Shown: one piece after another, positions 25,185 through 33,720 of the stretch
Layout: every line of letters starts with the position of its first letter
Numbering within the stretch: the first letter of the stretch is position 1
Source: Stieleria tagensis
Lineage (GTDB): Bacteria; Planctomycetota; Planctomycetia; Pirellulales; Pirellulaceae
Length of the DNA: 61,176 nt
NCBI RefSeq assembly: GCF_024129865.1
Contig: NZ_JAMYFE010000015.1
Location: forward strand, 1-61,176
Reading direction: 5' to 3'
Program-made: the position numbers and the translations under genes
The notes under the pieces: model-generated
Told to the model about the DNA's origin: nothing
Databases searched by the model: none
The model's input: the letters and a program-made list of their open reading frames with translations, nothing else

Positions 25185-27419
25185 TCAATCGCCACCGGCG
25201 TTGGAGTGATCGACGGCCAGCAGTTCAAAATAGTGTCGCGCGGTCAAATGAAAATCCAGCCCCTGCCACTCGGCAGCCCGCTCGCGTGGGATCAAGCCGG
25301 TAAAAATCGTGGGTGGTTGGTAGAGTGCTTCGAGTGCCGCTTCGACCATCGCCGACGGTGCATTTCGACGCGTCGCCAGAAACGCCGTTGTCCCAACCGT
25401 GGAAAGCCCTTCGGCGGGGATCGTGTCGGACCGGTAATGATCACGAGTGATCGTCATCGGTCGCAGTGTCGGATGCTGCATCGAGATCAAAATGTTTTGC
25501 GGGATTGAAACCAGCCGCCAGTTTCGATTCAACAGATCGGCGATCAGTGAACTACCGCGGCCGACGCAAATCAACGCCACATCAGGTGCTTGGTCGGTAT
25601 CCAATTGCGGCCAGGCGATGACATCCCGTGGTGTGGACTGGGCGGGCAGATCCAGTGAATCGAGAATCATTTCGGCGGTGCGTCGTGAACCGCTACCCGA
25701 TGGTCCGACTGCAATCCGTTGGCCGGATAACCAACCGACGCTTGGCGACACCGCCGCCGAATCCAACAAGGCTTGATTGCGCACCAACAGATGTGCCGCC
25801 TCGTAAAACAACGGTGCGATGACACACAGATGGTCGCCACTGATTGCCGAGGCTTGCATCGGCGCCATCTGGACTTCGCCGCTGAGCAACCGTTGTCGAT
25901 TGTCGATCGAACCATCGGTCGCCACAACTTCTGTAGGCACTTCGGCGTTCTTGCCGATCCGCTCAGCCAGGACGTCCGCGACTTCGTTGTAAACACCTTG
26001 TTCGAGTCCGCCGGCGATCACAATTTGTTCTGGCATCAATTGTAGATGGTGACTCCAAAACATCGCGCCGCCGACGACAAAAAACGGCATCATCGCCAAC
26101 AGCAACAACATCGCTGCTTGGAAACGCCGGTGACCGGGTGAGGCGCGGACGACTTTGCGTCCGATCAATGCGCCCACCAGCGGCACGCCGGACACCCAGT
26201 GCCAAGTCTTTAAAACCCGTCCGCGGGGTCGTGCCAAAATCGGACGGCCCTCTAAATAAGCATCTAAATCATCCGCCATTGCGGACGCCGAGTGGTAACG
26301 TTTCTTGGGCTGTTTTTCCAGACACTTGGCCACGATCGTTTCCAGATCGGCCGGTACGTTGCTGCGAAATGACCGCATCATCGGTGGCGGTTCATGCACC
26401 ACCTGCAACAGCGTTTCGACCACCGAATCGCCAACCAGTGGCGGCCGGCCGGTGATGCAGGCAAACAAGATCGCGCCTAGCGAATAAACGTCACTCTGTC
26501 GCGTCGCCCGATCACTGTGGCCGCCGGCCTGTTCCGGGGCCATGTAGTTCGGTGTGCCCACCGCAGCACCACTGCCGGTCACACTGCTATCGGTCGACAG
26601 GTTTTTGGCGAGCCCAAAGTCTGTGATGTGGACGCGGTCTTTGTCGTCGATCAGGATGTTGGCGGGTTTCATGTCACGGTGTAGGACATGGTTCTGATGG
26701 GCGTGTTCGAGCGCCCGCGCGACGTCATGCACATAGCGCACCGCATCGTCGATCGGCATCTCGTTTTCATTGATCTTCCGCTGCAGATCGGTGCCGTCGA
26801 TCAGTGCCATCGAAAAAAAGTGATGTCCGGCTCGATGTCCGAATTGATACACCGGCACGATCCCTGGATGATGCAAACCCGCCGCCGCCTGGGCTTCGGT
26901 GTAGAACCGTCGCACGTCATTTTCACAGGCCAACAATCCGCCGCGAATCATCTTGACCGCCACAGTCCGGTTAAGCATCCGTTGGTTGGCGCGATACACG
27001 ACGCCCATGCCGCCGCGGCCGATCACTTCGAGCAACTCGTAGTCGCCCAGGTCATAGGGCAGTGTCGGGCCGGGATCGCCTTTGGGGCGAGTGGCTTCGG
27101 GCAGCGTGGCCGCCGGGTCGTCGCCGGAGTCATCGGGATCGACGATCATGCCGCCGATCGTGTCGGCACCGGCCGCGGCGGCCGACCGTTGGGACGTGCC
27201 GAGTGTGAATGAATCTCCGTTCGCAGCGCCGGTGAAGCGATCGATCGCGTCGGCGGCATCCATCAAGCTGCGCAGTTCGTCGGCCATCTCTGGAAATTGT
27301 GCCAGGAACTCTTCGCGCGAGCCGACCGAGCCTTCGTCGCAGGAACGCAAGTACGCTGCAAAGGCTTCGTCGATCGGATCGTCGGCTTCGGACGGCACGG
27401 GGTCAGAGGGCACGGGCAT
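25185..27419 (-). CDS. Transmembrane Ser/Thr kinase with extracytoplasmic TAXI-type receptor domain
   Basis: A 744-residue protein. After an N-terminal region the Hanks-type kinase spans about 127-390: GRGGMGVVY (134), TVAVKMI with Lys157, HRDMKPAN (247), DFGLAK (267), APEQ (294); all catalytic residues are present. One membrane segment (about 434-458) follows. Residues 465-744 match the TAXI family of TRAP-transporter solute-binding proteins: IVIAGGLEQGVYNEVADVLA, VVATDGSIDNRQRLLSGEVQ, and GQRIAVGPSGSGSRRTAEMI. No TRAP permease genes are near, so the receptor is probably a ligand sensor for the kinase. The ECF sigma gene lies 91 bases upstream, the usual kinase-sigma pairing in Planctomycetes. 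Start 27419 is acceptable; the N-terminal 50 residues contain the EEFLAQFPEMADEL motif common in these kinases. Confidence 0.9.
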   Translation of the reverse strand: MPVPSDPVPSEADDPIDEAFAAYLRSCDEGSVGSREEFLAQFPEMADELRSLMDAADAIDRFTGAANGDSFTLGTSQRSAAAAGADTIGGMIVDPDDSGDDPAATLPEATRPKGDPGPTLPYDLGDYELLEVIGRGGMGVVYRANQRMLNRTVAVKMIRGGLLACENDVRRFYTEAQAAAGLHHPGIVPVYQFGHRAGHHFFSMALIDGTDLQRKINENEMPIDDAVRYVHDVARALEHAHQNHVLHRDMKPANILIDDKDRVHITDFGLAKNLSTDSSVTGSGAAVGTPNYMAPEQAGGHSDRATRQSDVYSLGAILFACITGRPPLVGDSVVETLLQVVHEPPPMMRSFRSNVPADLETIVAKCLEKQPKKRYHSASAMADDLDAYLEGRPILARPRGRVLKTWHWVSGVPLVGALIGRKVVRASPGHRRFQAAMLLLLAMMPFFVVGGAMFWSHHLQLMPEQIVIAGGLEQGVYNEVADVLAERIGKNAEVPTEVVATDGSIDNRQRLLSGEVQMAPMQASAISGDHLCVIAPLFYEAAHLLVRNQALLDSAAVSPSVGWLSGQRIAVGPSGSGSRRTAEMILDSLDLPAQSTPRDVIAWPQLDTDQAPDVALICVGRGSSLIADLLNRNWRLVSIPQNILISMQHPTLRPMTITRDHYRSDTIPAEGLSTVGTTAFLATRRNAPSAMVEAALEALYQPPTIFTGLIPRERAAEWQGLDFHLTARHYFELLAVDHSNAGGD

Positions 27420-27510
27420 GTTGGCACTGGATCAGGAACTGGGTTCTTGGCAACGTCCGTGTTGGACCACATCAACCAAGGGCAGCATTTGCCGCGACTG
27501 GGGGCGCGAT

Positions 27511-28146
27511 CTAAATATAGGGATTGTTTTTAGGGTCAATGATTGTCCGCAATTTCTGTAGCCCACGTTTAAGCAGGCCGGCGACCGCTGTGTCCGATTT
27601 TCCCATCCGTTCGACGATGCTAGCCAACGGCAAACCTTCCATGTAACGCAGGCGGATGGCTTCGGCTTGCGTCTCGGGCAGCTGATGCAGGGCTTCCAGC
27701 AGCGCCACCGCGGCTTCGGCTTTGATCACCACGCCCGACGGACTGGTGGTGCTGCCGGGTAATTGGCTGATCCACGGGGCGCCGGCCGAGTCACCGCCGC
27801 GGCCGTCGGCATTGACCTCGCGGCGGACCGAACGCTTTTGTGTCATCACGTGCCGTGTCACCGCCGTGGCCACGTTGTTCTTGAGCATTCCCCGCAGCCA
27901 GGCCGCAAACTCACCCGGCGAATTGCCGCGAAAGGTTTCCAGATCGCGTTTCACTTCTAAAAACGTGACCTGCACAATGTCGACCGGATCAACACGACGG
28001 CGCAGCTGTTCGGACAAGTTGCGATGTGCCAGCATTAACAAATAGCCACGGTACTGCTCCAACAGTTGCCCGAGCGCTACATTGTCGCCCTGCTTCGATG
28101 CGATCACCAAGTGGGTCGTCGACATATCTCCATCAGTTGCGGTCAT
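27511..28146 (-). CDS. ECF RNA polymerase sigma factor (planctomycete type)
   Basis: A 211-residue extracytoplasmic-function sigma factor. Region 2 reads LGQLLEQYRGYLLMLAHRNL, DPVDIVQVTFLEVKRDL and FAAWLRGMLKNN; region 4 reads LLEALHQLPETQAEAIRLRY and PLASIVERMGKSDTAVAGLL. No anti-sigma factor is adjacent; instead the downstream gene is a Ser/Thr kinase, matching sigma groups in Planctomycetes thought to be controlled by kinases. Start choice is uncertain: ATG at 28146 or at 28125 (MSTTHLVIASKQGD), the latter being the family-like N-terminus. The divergent thioredoxin-like gene shares its upstream region. Confidence 0.9.
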   Translation of the reverse strand: MTATDGDMSTTHLVIASKQGDNVALGQLLEQYRGYLLMLAHRNLSEQLRRRVDPVDIVQVTFLEVKRDLETFRGNSPGEFAAWLRGMLKNNVATAVTRHVMTQKRSVRREVNADGRGGDSAGAPWISQLPGSTTSPSGVVIKAEAAVALLEALHQLPETQAEAIRLRYMEGLPLASIVERMGKSDTAVAGLLKRGLQKLRTIIDPKNNPYI

Positions 28147-28296
28147 CAATCAAATTCTAGACAATCAGGGTCGCGGTTGATCGATCACAGTTTATCTGAA
28201 ATCGCCCACTTCAAGCAAAATCGTTTCGCATCGCCAGCGTTTTTTTGTTTCTTCTCAGTCGCTTCCCCAAACCACGTCGTTTCGACAGGCTTTCCG

Positions 28297-29112
28297 ATGT
28301 CCACGCATCACACCCGCAATCCACTGCGCTGTTTCCTGCCCACGTTCCTGATGCTCCTGGCGGCTTCGATTGCCGGTTGCGGTGTCAAGACCGTCGACCA
28401 GTCGCATCCAGTTGCCGCCCCCGACGAACCAGCGGTCGCGTCTCCGGCCGGCGAATCCACAACTGCCACGCCACAGCTACCGCCGGCAGCCAACGTGACT
28501 GATCCGGCGGCGACACCGTCGATCGAGTTGCCGCCGATGGAATCGAAATCCGGCGATAACGAGGATGGTTCCGCGACGCCGCAATCGGATCAGGGCGGAT
28601 TCGAGTTGCCCGACATGAAACCGGCGGATGCAGATCAATCGTCGGCCGAGCAAACCGCGGCACGCGAGATCCAATTGGCCAGCTGGGAAGACATCCAGCA
28701 GCAAGCCCAAGCGACTGGCAAGATCACCGTGGTCGATGTGTGGTCGACTTCCTGTGCGCCCTGCTTGAAAGAATTTCCCGGACTGGTTCGGTTGAGCAAA
28801 TCGATGCCCCAGGACGTCGCCTGTATCAGCGTCAACGTGGATTATGACGGTCGCAAAACGCGCCCGCCCGAATCAAACCGGGAATCAGTCGTCCAGTTTC
28901 TGACGGCGATGAAAGCGGATCTGGACAACTACCTGTGCACGACACCCAGCGACGATGTGTTCTCGGCCATCGACATCCCCTCGATCCCCGCCGTGTTCGT
29001 CTATGACGCCGACGGCAAATTGGTCAAACGATTCATCGACGCCGGCGACACGATCGGTTTCACCTACGACGAGCATGTCGTGCCGTTCGTGAAGAACCTT
29101 GCCGGTGCGTGA
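28297..29112 (+). CDS. Thioredoxin-like (TlpA/ResA-type) lipoprotein
   Basis: A 271-residue lipoprotein with signal ending in the lipobox IAGC (Cys28). A Pro/Ala/Ser/Glu-rich linker runs to about 120 and tethers a thioredoxin-fold domain (125-271): ITVVDVWSTSCAPCLKEFPG with redox pair Cys153 and Cys156, then VACISVNVDYDGR, cis-Pro in IPSIPAVFVYDADGKLV. TlpA-type proteins reduce disulfides outside the cytoplasm, for example in cytochrome c maturation. The start at 28297 gives the lipoprotein signal. It is divergent from the ECF sigma gene with 150 bases between them, so it could be a target of that sigma factor, which is speculation. Confidence 0.88.
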   Translation: MSTHHTRNPLRCFLPTFLMLLAASIAGCGVKTVDQSHPVAAPDEPAVASPAGESTTATPQLPPAANVTDPAATPSIELPPMESKSGDNEDGSATPQSDQGGFELPDMKPADADQSSAEQTAAREIQLASWEDIQQQAQATGKITVVDVWSTSCAPCLKEFPGLVRLSKSMPQDVACISVNVDYDGRKTRPPESNRESVVQFLTAMKADLDNYLCTTPSDDVFSAIDIPSIPAVFVYDADGKLVKRFIDAGDTIGFTYDEHVVPFVKNLAGA

Positions 29113-29422
29113 TGCCAAACGCTCACACAGCAGGGTGAACCCCGCTAAGCAAATCGCAGGATTGATTCTCTGGAGCGAACGCCTGCGGGCTTTTAGAAAA
29201 TGGTTAGTAGGCGAAAAACGAACCGTTCATTTTTGTTGTTGAACCTGATCGCTCTGGCGACTTGTGCTGGTATGGCGTTGGAGTGTCTATTTGAACCTAC
29301 GTGAAAAGACGGGATGAAAAAGGGCAAACGGCAGAGCAGCATCCTGGTCCAGCGGGCGAAAGGCCTGTTGTCCATCGTGATTGGGGCATGCCAAAGTTGG
29401 ATCGGCGGAGCGATCCACTACT
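29113..29422. other. Gene-free convergent gap of 310 bases
   Basis: Between the thioredoxin-like and methyltransferase genes, which converge. It contains GGAGCGAACGCCTGCGGGCT followed by TTT (29170-29193), a possible weak terminator or short repeat, and an A/T-rich tract from 29195 to 29240. No gene is supported. Confidence 0.5.
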
Positions 29423-30262
29423 TTACTTGATCGCAACGATGTAGCAGATCCAGCTGGGGTCGCTGACGGCGGATCCAGAGCGATGCCAGGTGCCGTCAAG
29501 CTCGGGGTTGTCCTCGTCTTCGATCTCCCAGTAGACGTGGCTTTCTCTAAAACCGGCTTCGGCTAGCATCTCGCGAACTTCGGGGATCGTCCAGAATCGC
29601 CACTGGTATTCAAAGGCCCGCTTCAGTTTGCTGCCGTCGGGAAATTTGAACGAGATCGAAAATTCCGCGTCGGCGGTGATCGGGTTGAATGACTCTTGCG
29701 TCCAGTGGTACGCAAACCCCTTTTTCCCTTTCTTGATCGTGCGTTTATCGGTCAGTTCTTCGGTGTAGCAATCGCCACCACCCATCATGTCCATCACCAG
29801 GATGCCCTGGGCGTTCAGGTTGGACCGCGCGATTTGGAAGTAGTCGACGACTTCTTGGCGGGTTTTGAACAGCCAGAAAGAAAAGTTCTGGGCCGCCAGC
29901 ACATCGGCCGGCGGTGTCTGGTTTTCGCGGACGTCCTGTTCCAGCACCGTCACACGCGATTGCTGTTTCGGTTTGAGCTTGGACAGGTTGTGCTCGCGTC
30001 CCCATCGCAGGGTTTCGCTACACAGGTCAACGCCATGAGCGGTCCGTCGTGGGCTGGTGGCAACCCATTCGCAGCAGACGGCAAAGGTACCGCAGAAGTC
30101 TTCGCGCAAAACGTAGGGTTTGCGTTTGTAGGCCTCGCGATAGGCTTGCTCGAAAAATTCGACCTCGTGATCGGGGGTTTGCACCGATTGTTGATACAGA
30201 TCGAATTTGTCCGCCGTCTGGGCCATGGTTTTGCCAGACGATTTGGATTTTCGCTTTGCCAT
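29423..30262 (-). CDS. Class I SAM-dependent methyltransferase
   Basis: A 279-residue protein with a lysine-rich start (MAKRKSKSSGK) and a methyltransferase fold from about 45: REDFCGTFAVCCEWVATS carries the SAM-binding loop in an unusual FCGTF form (the family pattern is DxGxGxG), then AHGVDLCSETLRWG, VLEQDVRE, ADVLAAQNFSFWLF and GILVMDMMGG. The substrate cannot be told; this type is often left as 'class I SAM-dependent methyltransferase'. It follows the HTH gene by 12 bases and is probably co-transcribed with it. Confidence 0.8.
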   Translation of the reverse strand: MAKRKSKSSGKTMAQTADKFDLYQQSVQTPDHEVEFFEQAYREAYKRKPYVLREDFCGTFAVCCEWVATSPRRTAHGVDLCSETLRWGREHNLSKLKPKQQSRVTVLEQDVRENQTPPADVLAAQNFSFWLFKTRQEVVDYFQIARSNLNAQGILVMDMMGGGDCYTEELTDKRTIKKGKKGFAYHWTQESFNPITADAEFSISFKFPDGSKLKRAFEYQWRFWTIPEVREMLAEAGFRESHVYWEIEDEDNPELDGTWHRSGSAVSDPSWICYIVAIK

Positions 30263-30274
30263 AACGCGTCTTGA

Positions 30275-31414
30275 TTACCGGCGTGCGAGTCGACGTGCAA
30301 TCGCTTCGGTCGGTAGCGGCATGATCTCGGCCGGCCCGCCGGGATTGAACAGCGCGTCATCGCGAGTCTGTTCGTCTTCGGGCTGCCCATAGGTCACCAG
30401 GTAGGCGCCGATGATGTCGCCGCCCTTTTCGTAAACCGGTGGCCAGAATTCTTCGCCGCGGATGGCCAGCGTCTTGGCCAGCAACCGGGTTGCACGGCCG
30501 GAGAACCCGCTGAGAACCATGTCCAGTCGGCCCAGCGCTTCGCGGTAGATGTAAAACACCATCGCGGTGTCTTTGTCTTTTCCACCGGCAAACTCCCAGG
30601 TCCCGTCGTCTTTTTCGTAATAGAAACCGGGTTCGACGGCGTCTTCGTTTTTACTCAATCGCACACCGGCCGAGGCGCTGCCCGGTTTAGGGTCGGTGTC
30701 ACGGTAGCGCAGAAAGAACGGGCAGGAGCGGGCCGAAACGTCATCCACGTCGTCTTCGGTGACAAACGGTGTGCAACCAAACACGTCAGAGAACAGTAGT
30801 TCGACGACGGGATTGCTTTTGATGCTGCCGATACAGATCATGCCGCGATCGCCGGTGGCTTCGACAAATCCGTCGAAGACATCGTCGGCGCGTGCCCGCA
30901 CGTCTTCCTGCTCGACTTGGCCGGGGCTCCAGACCAATGTCTGTTGAAAACGATCCGGCATGGGGACTTCGCGGCCCGGTTCGTCTCCGTCTTGGTCTTT
31001 GTGTTTAGCGACGCCGCCGAGCGTTGAAACGCCGCTCAGCACTTCACCGACCAGGACCGAGTCACTGGCAACCACTGCGGCGCCTTCGGGTGTTGCGTTA
31101 GAGTCGGTCGCACGGACGCCGATCACGATTTCGATCTCGCTGCGGCGGGCGATCAGTTCCCAGAAATTCTCGGGATTGACCGCGAACAATGCGCCCGGCA
31201 ATTGGTCTGCCGTCGCATGGCCTTGATCGATCAAGTAGTCACACAGACGCGATAGGGCGTCCAGCGGAATGTACTTGGCTTCGTTCTTCAATAACGACGC
31301 GACCTGGTGACGATCGAGCCCGGTGTGTTCAACGATTGATTTAATCGTTCCCGGCCGTTTGCGACGATCAGGAGTGTGACCCAACAGTTCGGCCAATCGA
31401 AATGCGTATCTCAT
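30275..31414 (-). CDS. HTH protein with unknown C-terminal domain
   Basis: A 379-residue protein. Residues 1-75 resemble an XRE/HipB-like helix-turn-helix: RLAELLGHTPDRRKRPGTIK, then EHTGLDRHQVASLLKNEAKY and PLDALSRLCDYL. The remaining 300 residues match nothing I know; they start with NFWELIARRSEIEIVIGVRA, are acidic in the middle (DDVDDVSARSCPFFLRYRD), and end ARRLARR. There is no membrane segment. Position 12 bases upstream of the methyltransferase suggests a joint role. A regulator whose large C-terminal part senses something is the simplest reading. Confidence 0.75.
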   Translation of the reverse strand: MRYAFRLAELLGHTPDRRKRPGTIKSIVEHTGLDRHQVASLLKNEAKYIPLDALSRLCDYLIDQGHATADQLPGALFAVNPENFWELIARRSEIEIVIGVRATDSNATPEGAAVVASDSVLVGEVLSGVSTLGGVAKHKDQDGDEPGREVPMPDRFQQTLVWSPGQVEQEDVRARADDVFDGFVEATGDRGMICIGSIKSNPVVELLFSDVFGCTPFVTEDDVDDVSARSCPFFLRYRDTDPKPGSASAGVRLSKNEDAVEPGFYYEKDDGTWEFAGGKDKDTAMVFYIYREALGRLDMVLSGFSGRATRLLAKTLAIRGEEFWPPVYEKGGDIIGAYLVTYGQPEDEQTRDDALFNPGGPAEIMPLPTEAIARRLARR

Positions 31415-31543
31415 GCGCTATTCTGTATCAAAAGAAACCAGTGAATAGGACGAATCGTGCTCGCGTGTGGAACCCGAATCGCATCTTGTGACTGACGGAA
31501 CCAGCCCTTGTCGTGATGCTCTGCGCCGTCAGCCGCAGAGCGA

Positions 31544-33055
31544 TTAGTTTCTACCATCCCCTAACGTCCGCCTACCCCACATCAATCGAGACCAGGCGTA
31601 CGCCAGGAGGCCGATTGCCAGCGTCCCCGCACAAACCGCCGCTTGGGCCGGAGCACGGATAGCAGTCAACAGCGCGATACCCAGTGTCCCGACAACATAG
31701 ATCAGCGGGATCACAGGATAGCCCCATGCACGCACGGGATGTTTCGGGTGATTGCGGAATAAGAAAACCAAGCTGCCACACAGGGCTGCACAAACCGACA
31801 GGGTCAAACCAAGATAGTCTAATTGTTCGCGAAGCGTGGAGATCTTGATCACCACGACCGCCAGGATTGCCTGGGTCCAAATCGCAGTCAACGATTTGCC
31901 GGTAGGGCGGTCTATGTCACCCTGGTCGCCGGTCGGCTGCGACACTCTGCCAGCTAAAAAAGCGGGCAATAGTCCGTCCGCAGCCATTTTCTGCAGCACC
32001 CGAGGTCCGGTCTGCATCAGCGCCAGTACCGAAGTCCCCAGCCCGATCACAATCGCCAGTCGGACCAAATCGCCGGTCAGGTGGCCCCACCCCAGGCCGC
32101 GTGATTCCAGTTGGCGGCCGATCGCGTCGGCGGCGATCCCGGCCACGTTGGGCTGGCCGGCGATTTCGCCCGCGGTCGGTGCCAACACAAACACCGTGTT
32201 GAGCAACAAATACAGCGCGGTCACGGCGATCGTCGCCCAGAGCATCGCCCGCGGCACGTTGCGGCGCGGGTCGGCAATCTCGCTGGTCAGGTAGACCGCC
32301 GCATTGAACCCGCTGTAGCTGAGCGAGATCCAGGTCAGTGCGTTGGCAAAGACCAAGGCAAACTCCCAGCCAAGCATTTTCTCGCTCGCGACTACCGTTT
32401 GATCACCTGCGATCCGTTCGGCCGGTCCCAGCGTGGTTCCTGCGGTAGATCCAGCCAAAGTTCCCTGCCACGTCGATAGTGTGCCGTAGGCAATGGCGAT
32501 GAAGAATCCGATCAAGATTAGTTTGACGACCACAACCGTGTTTTGAAATTGTGTCCCTCGTCGCAGGCCCAGGCTGTGAACGATGGCGGCGATCAAGACG
32601 ATCCCGATCGCGATCGAGTGGCCGGGCAAGAAGGCCCAGGAATCGCCGTCCGGTCCCCGTGCATAGGACTCCATTGCGGTGGCGGCAAACGCCATTGCGC
32701 CGGTGAATCCGGCCAGTAGTGAAACCCAGCCGCCGACCATCCCCGCCGCCGGATGCAGGGCGCGCGCCAGAAACAGATACTCCCCACCGGATTCCGTGAA
32801 TTGTCTCGCCAGCGCCCCGTAACAAACCGCGCCGCAGATCGCGATCACACCGCCGATCGCCCAGGCTAGGATCACGTAACCGGGCGATCCTAGGTCGGCC
32901 AGGGTGAATCCGCTGGTCGTGTAGACGCCCGCGCCGATCATGCTGGCTGCGACCACCGCTGCCGCCGAGGGCAAGTTCATCGTCGCGGTGGTTTGCGGTT
33001 TTTGACCGGGATCCAGCGGCGGGCCGGCGGTGGGGCGAAACGGATTGATTGTCAT
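31544..33055 (-). CDS. APC-family amino acid permease
   Basis: A 503-residue membrane protein with about 12 transmembrane helices. The N-terminal ASMIGAGVYTTSGF is the substrate-binding signature of the amino acid-polyamine-organocation family, and LTWISLSYSGFNAAVYLTSE and NVPRAMLWATIAVTALYLLL match the fifth to seventh helices. It should import or exchange amino acids; the substrate is not shown. The start at 33055 (MTINPFRPTAG) is preferred over an upstream frame extension of 18 codons; AGGAG lies very close to it (2 bases), and a later ATG (MNLPSAAAV) is another option. Confidence 0.85.
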   Translation of the reverse strand: MTINPFRPTAGPPLDPGQKPQTTATMNLPSAAAVVAASMIGAGVYTTSGFTLADLGSPGYVILAWAIGGVIAICGAVCYGALARQFTESGGEYLFLARALHPAAGMVGGWVSLLAGFTGAMAFAATAMESYARGPDGDSWAFLPGHSIAIGIVLIAAIVHSLGLRRGTQFQNTVVVVKLILIGFFIAIAYGTLSTWQGTLAGSTAGTTLGPAERIAGDQTVVASEKMLGWEFALVFANALTWISLSYSGFNAAVYLTSEIADPRRNVPRAMLWATIAVTALYLLLNTVFVLAPTAGEIAGQPNVAGIAADAIGRQLESRGLGWGHLTGDLVRLAIVIGLGTSVLALMQTGPRVLQKMAADGLLPAFLAGRVSQPTGDQGDIDRPTGKSLTAIWTQAILAVVVIKISTLREQLDYLGLTLSVCAALCGSLVFLFRNHPKHPVRAWGYPVIPLIYVVGTLGIALLTAIRAPAQAAVCAGTLAIGLLAYAWSRLMWGRRTLGDGRN

Positions 33056-33288
33056 TCTCCTGGATGCCTGGGGGATCTGAGTCAGAACATGGCTGGCAGC
33101 ACGGCCCATCTTAGGACGTCGGGGCGATCAGTGTGGCCGCCCGCCCCGCCAGGGGGCATTGGGTCTGAATCCTGGCGGATCCCGCCACGAAAAGCACGGT
33201 TCGGCTTGTTCTCGCTTGTCGATTGCCAATACTTAAGCACCGATCCGATTTCGTCAGCCCTTCTTCTGTCCACGTTTTGAGAGCTTTC

Positions 33289-33720
33289 ATGGCATTGACC
33301 ATCATGCGCCGCATCAAATTTTGCGCCGGCCACCGCTTGTACGGTCACGGCGGCAAATGCGAGCACTTTCACGGTCACAATTACGTCGCTGACTTTTTTG
33401 TCCAAGGTGAAAAGCAGGACGAGGTCGGGCGGATCATCGATTTTTCTGACCTGAAACGCGCTGTCAAAGGCTGGATCGACGAGCACTGGGACCACAGTTT
33501 CCTGATTCATCAGGATGACCAGAATGCCCGCGAGGCCCTGGAGATGGTGAAACCCTGTCGGTTGTTTGTGATGCCGTACAACCCGACAGCCGAAAACATG
33601 GCCAAGTACTTGCTGGAGGTGATGTGCCCGGAAGTGCTCGAGGGCACCGGCGCCAAAGCCTGTCAGGTGCGGATCTGGGAAACCGACGAAGCGTTTGCCG
33701 AAGCCTCGCTAGACGATTAG
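33289..33720 (+). CDS. queD: 6-carboxy-tetrahydropterin synthase (QueD/PTPS family)
   Basis: A 143-residue protein of the 6-pyruvoyl-tetrahydropterin synthase fold. Zinc ligands are His15, His28 and His30, with the QueD-type motif C-x3-H-G-H (Cys24 to His30) and HRLYGHGGKCEHFHGHNY around it; later Asp/His and Glu of the active site lie in EHWDHSFLIHQDD and VRIWETDEAFAEA. QueD makes 6-carboxytetrahydropterin for queuosine. The motif C-x3-HGH supports QueD rather than eukaryotic PTPS. The frame is open for 22 codons upstream, but MALTIMRRIKFCAGH gives the family start. It converges on the kinase gene, whose stop overlaps its own stop. Confidence 0.9.
   Translation: MALTIMRRIKFCAGHRLYGHGGKCEHFHGHNYVADFFVQGEKQDEVGRIIDFSDLKRAVKGWIDEHWDHSFLIHQDDQNAREALEMVKPCRLFVMPYNPTAENMAKYLLEVMCPEVLEGTGAKACQVRIWETDEAFAEASLDD

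Noticed and set aside
29170-29193. Intrinsic terminator after the thioredoxin-like gene
   Set aside because: The GCCTGCGGGC stem is too short and the T-run only four bases, so I list it only as a note within the gap.
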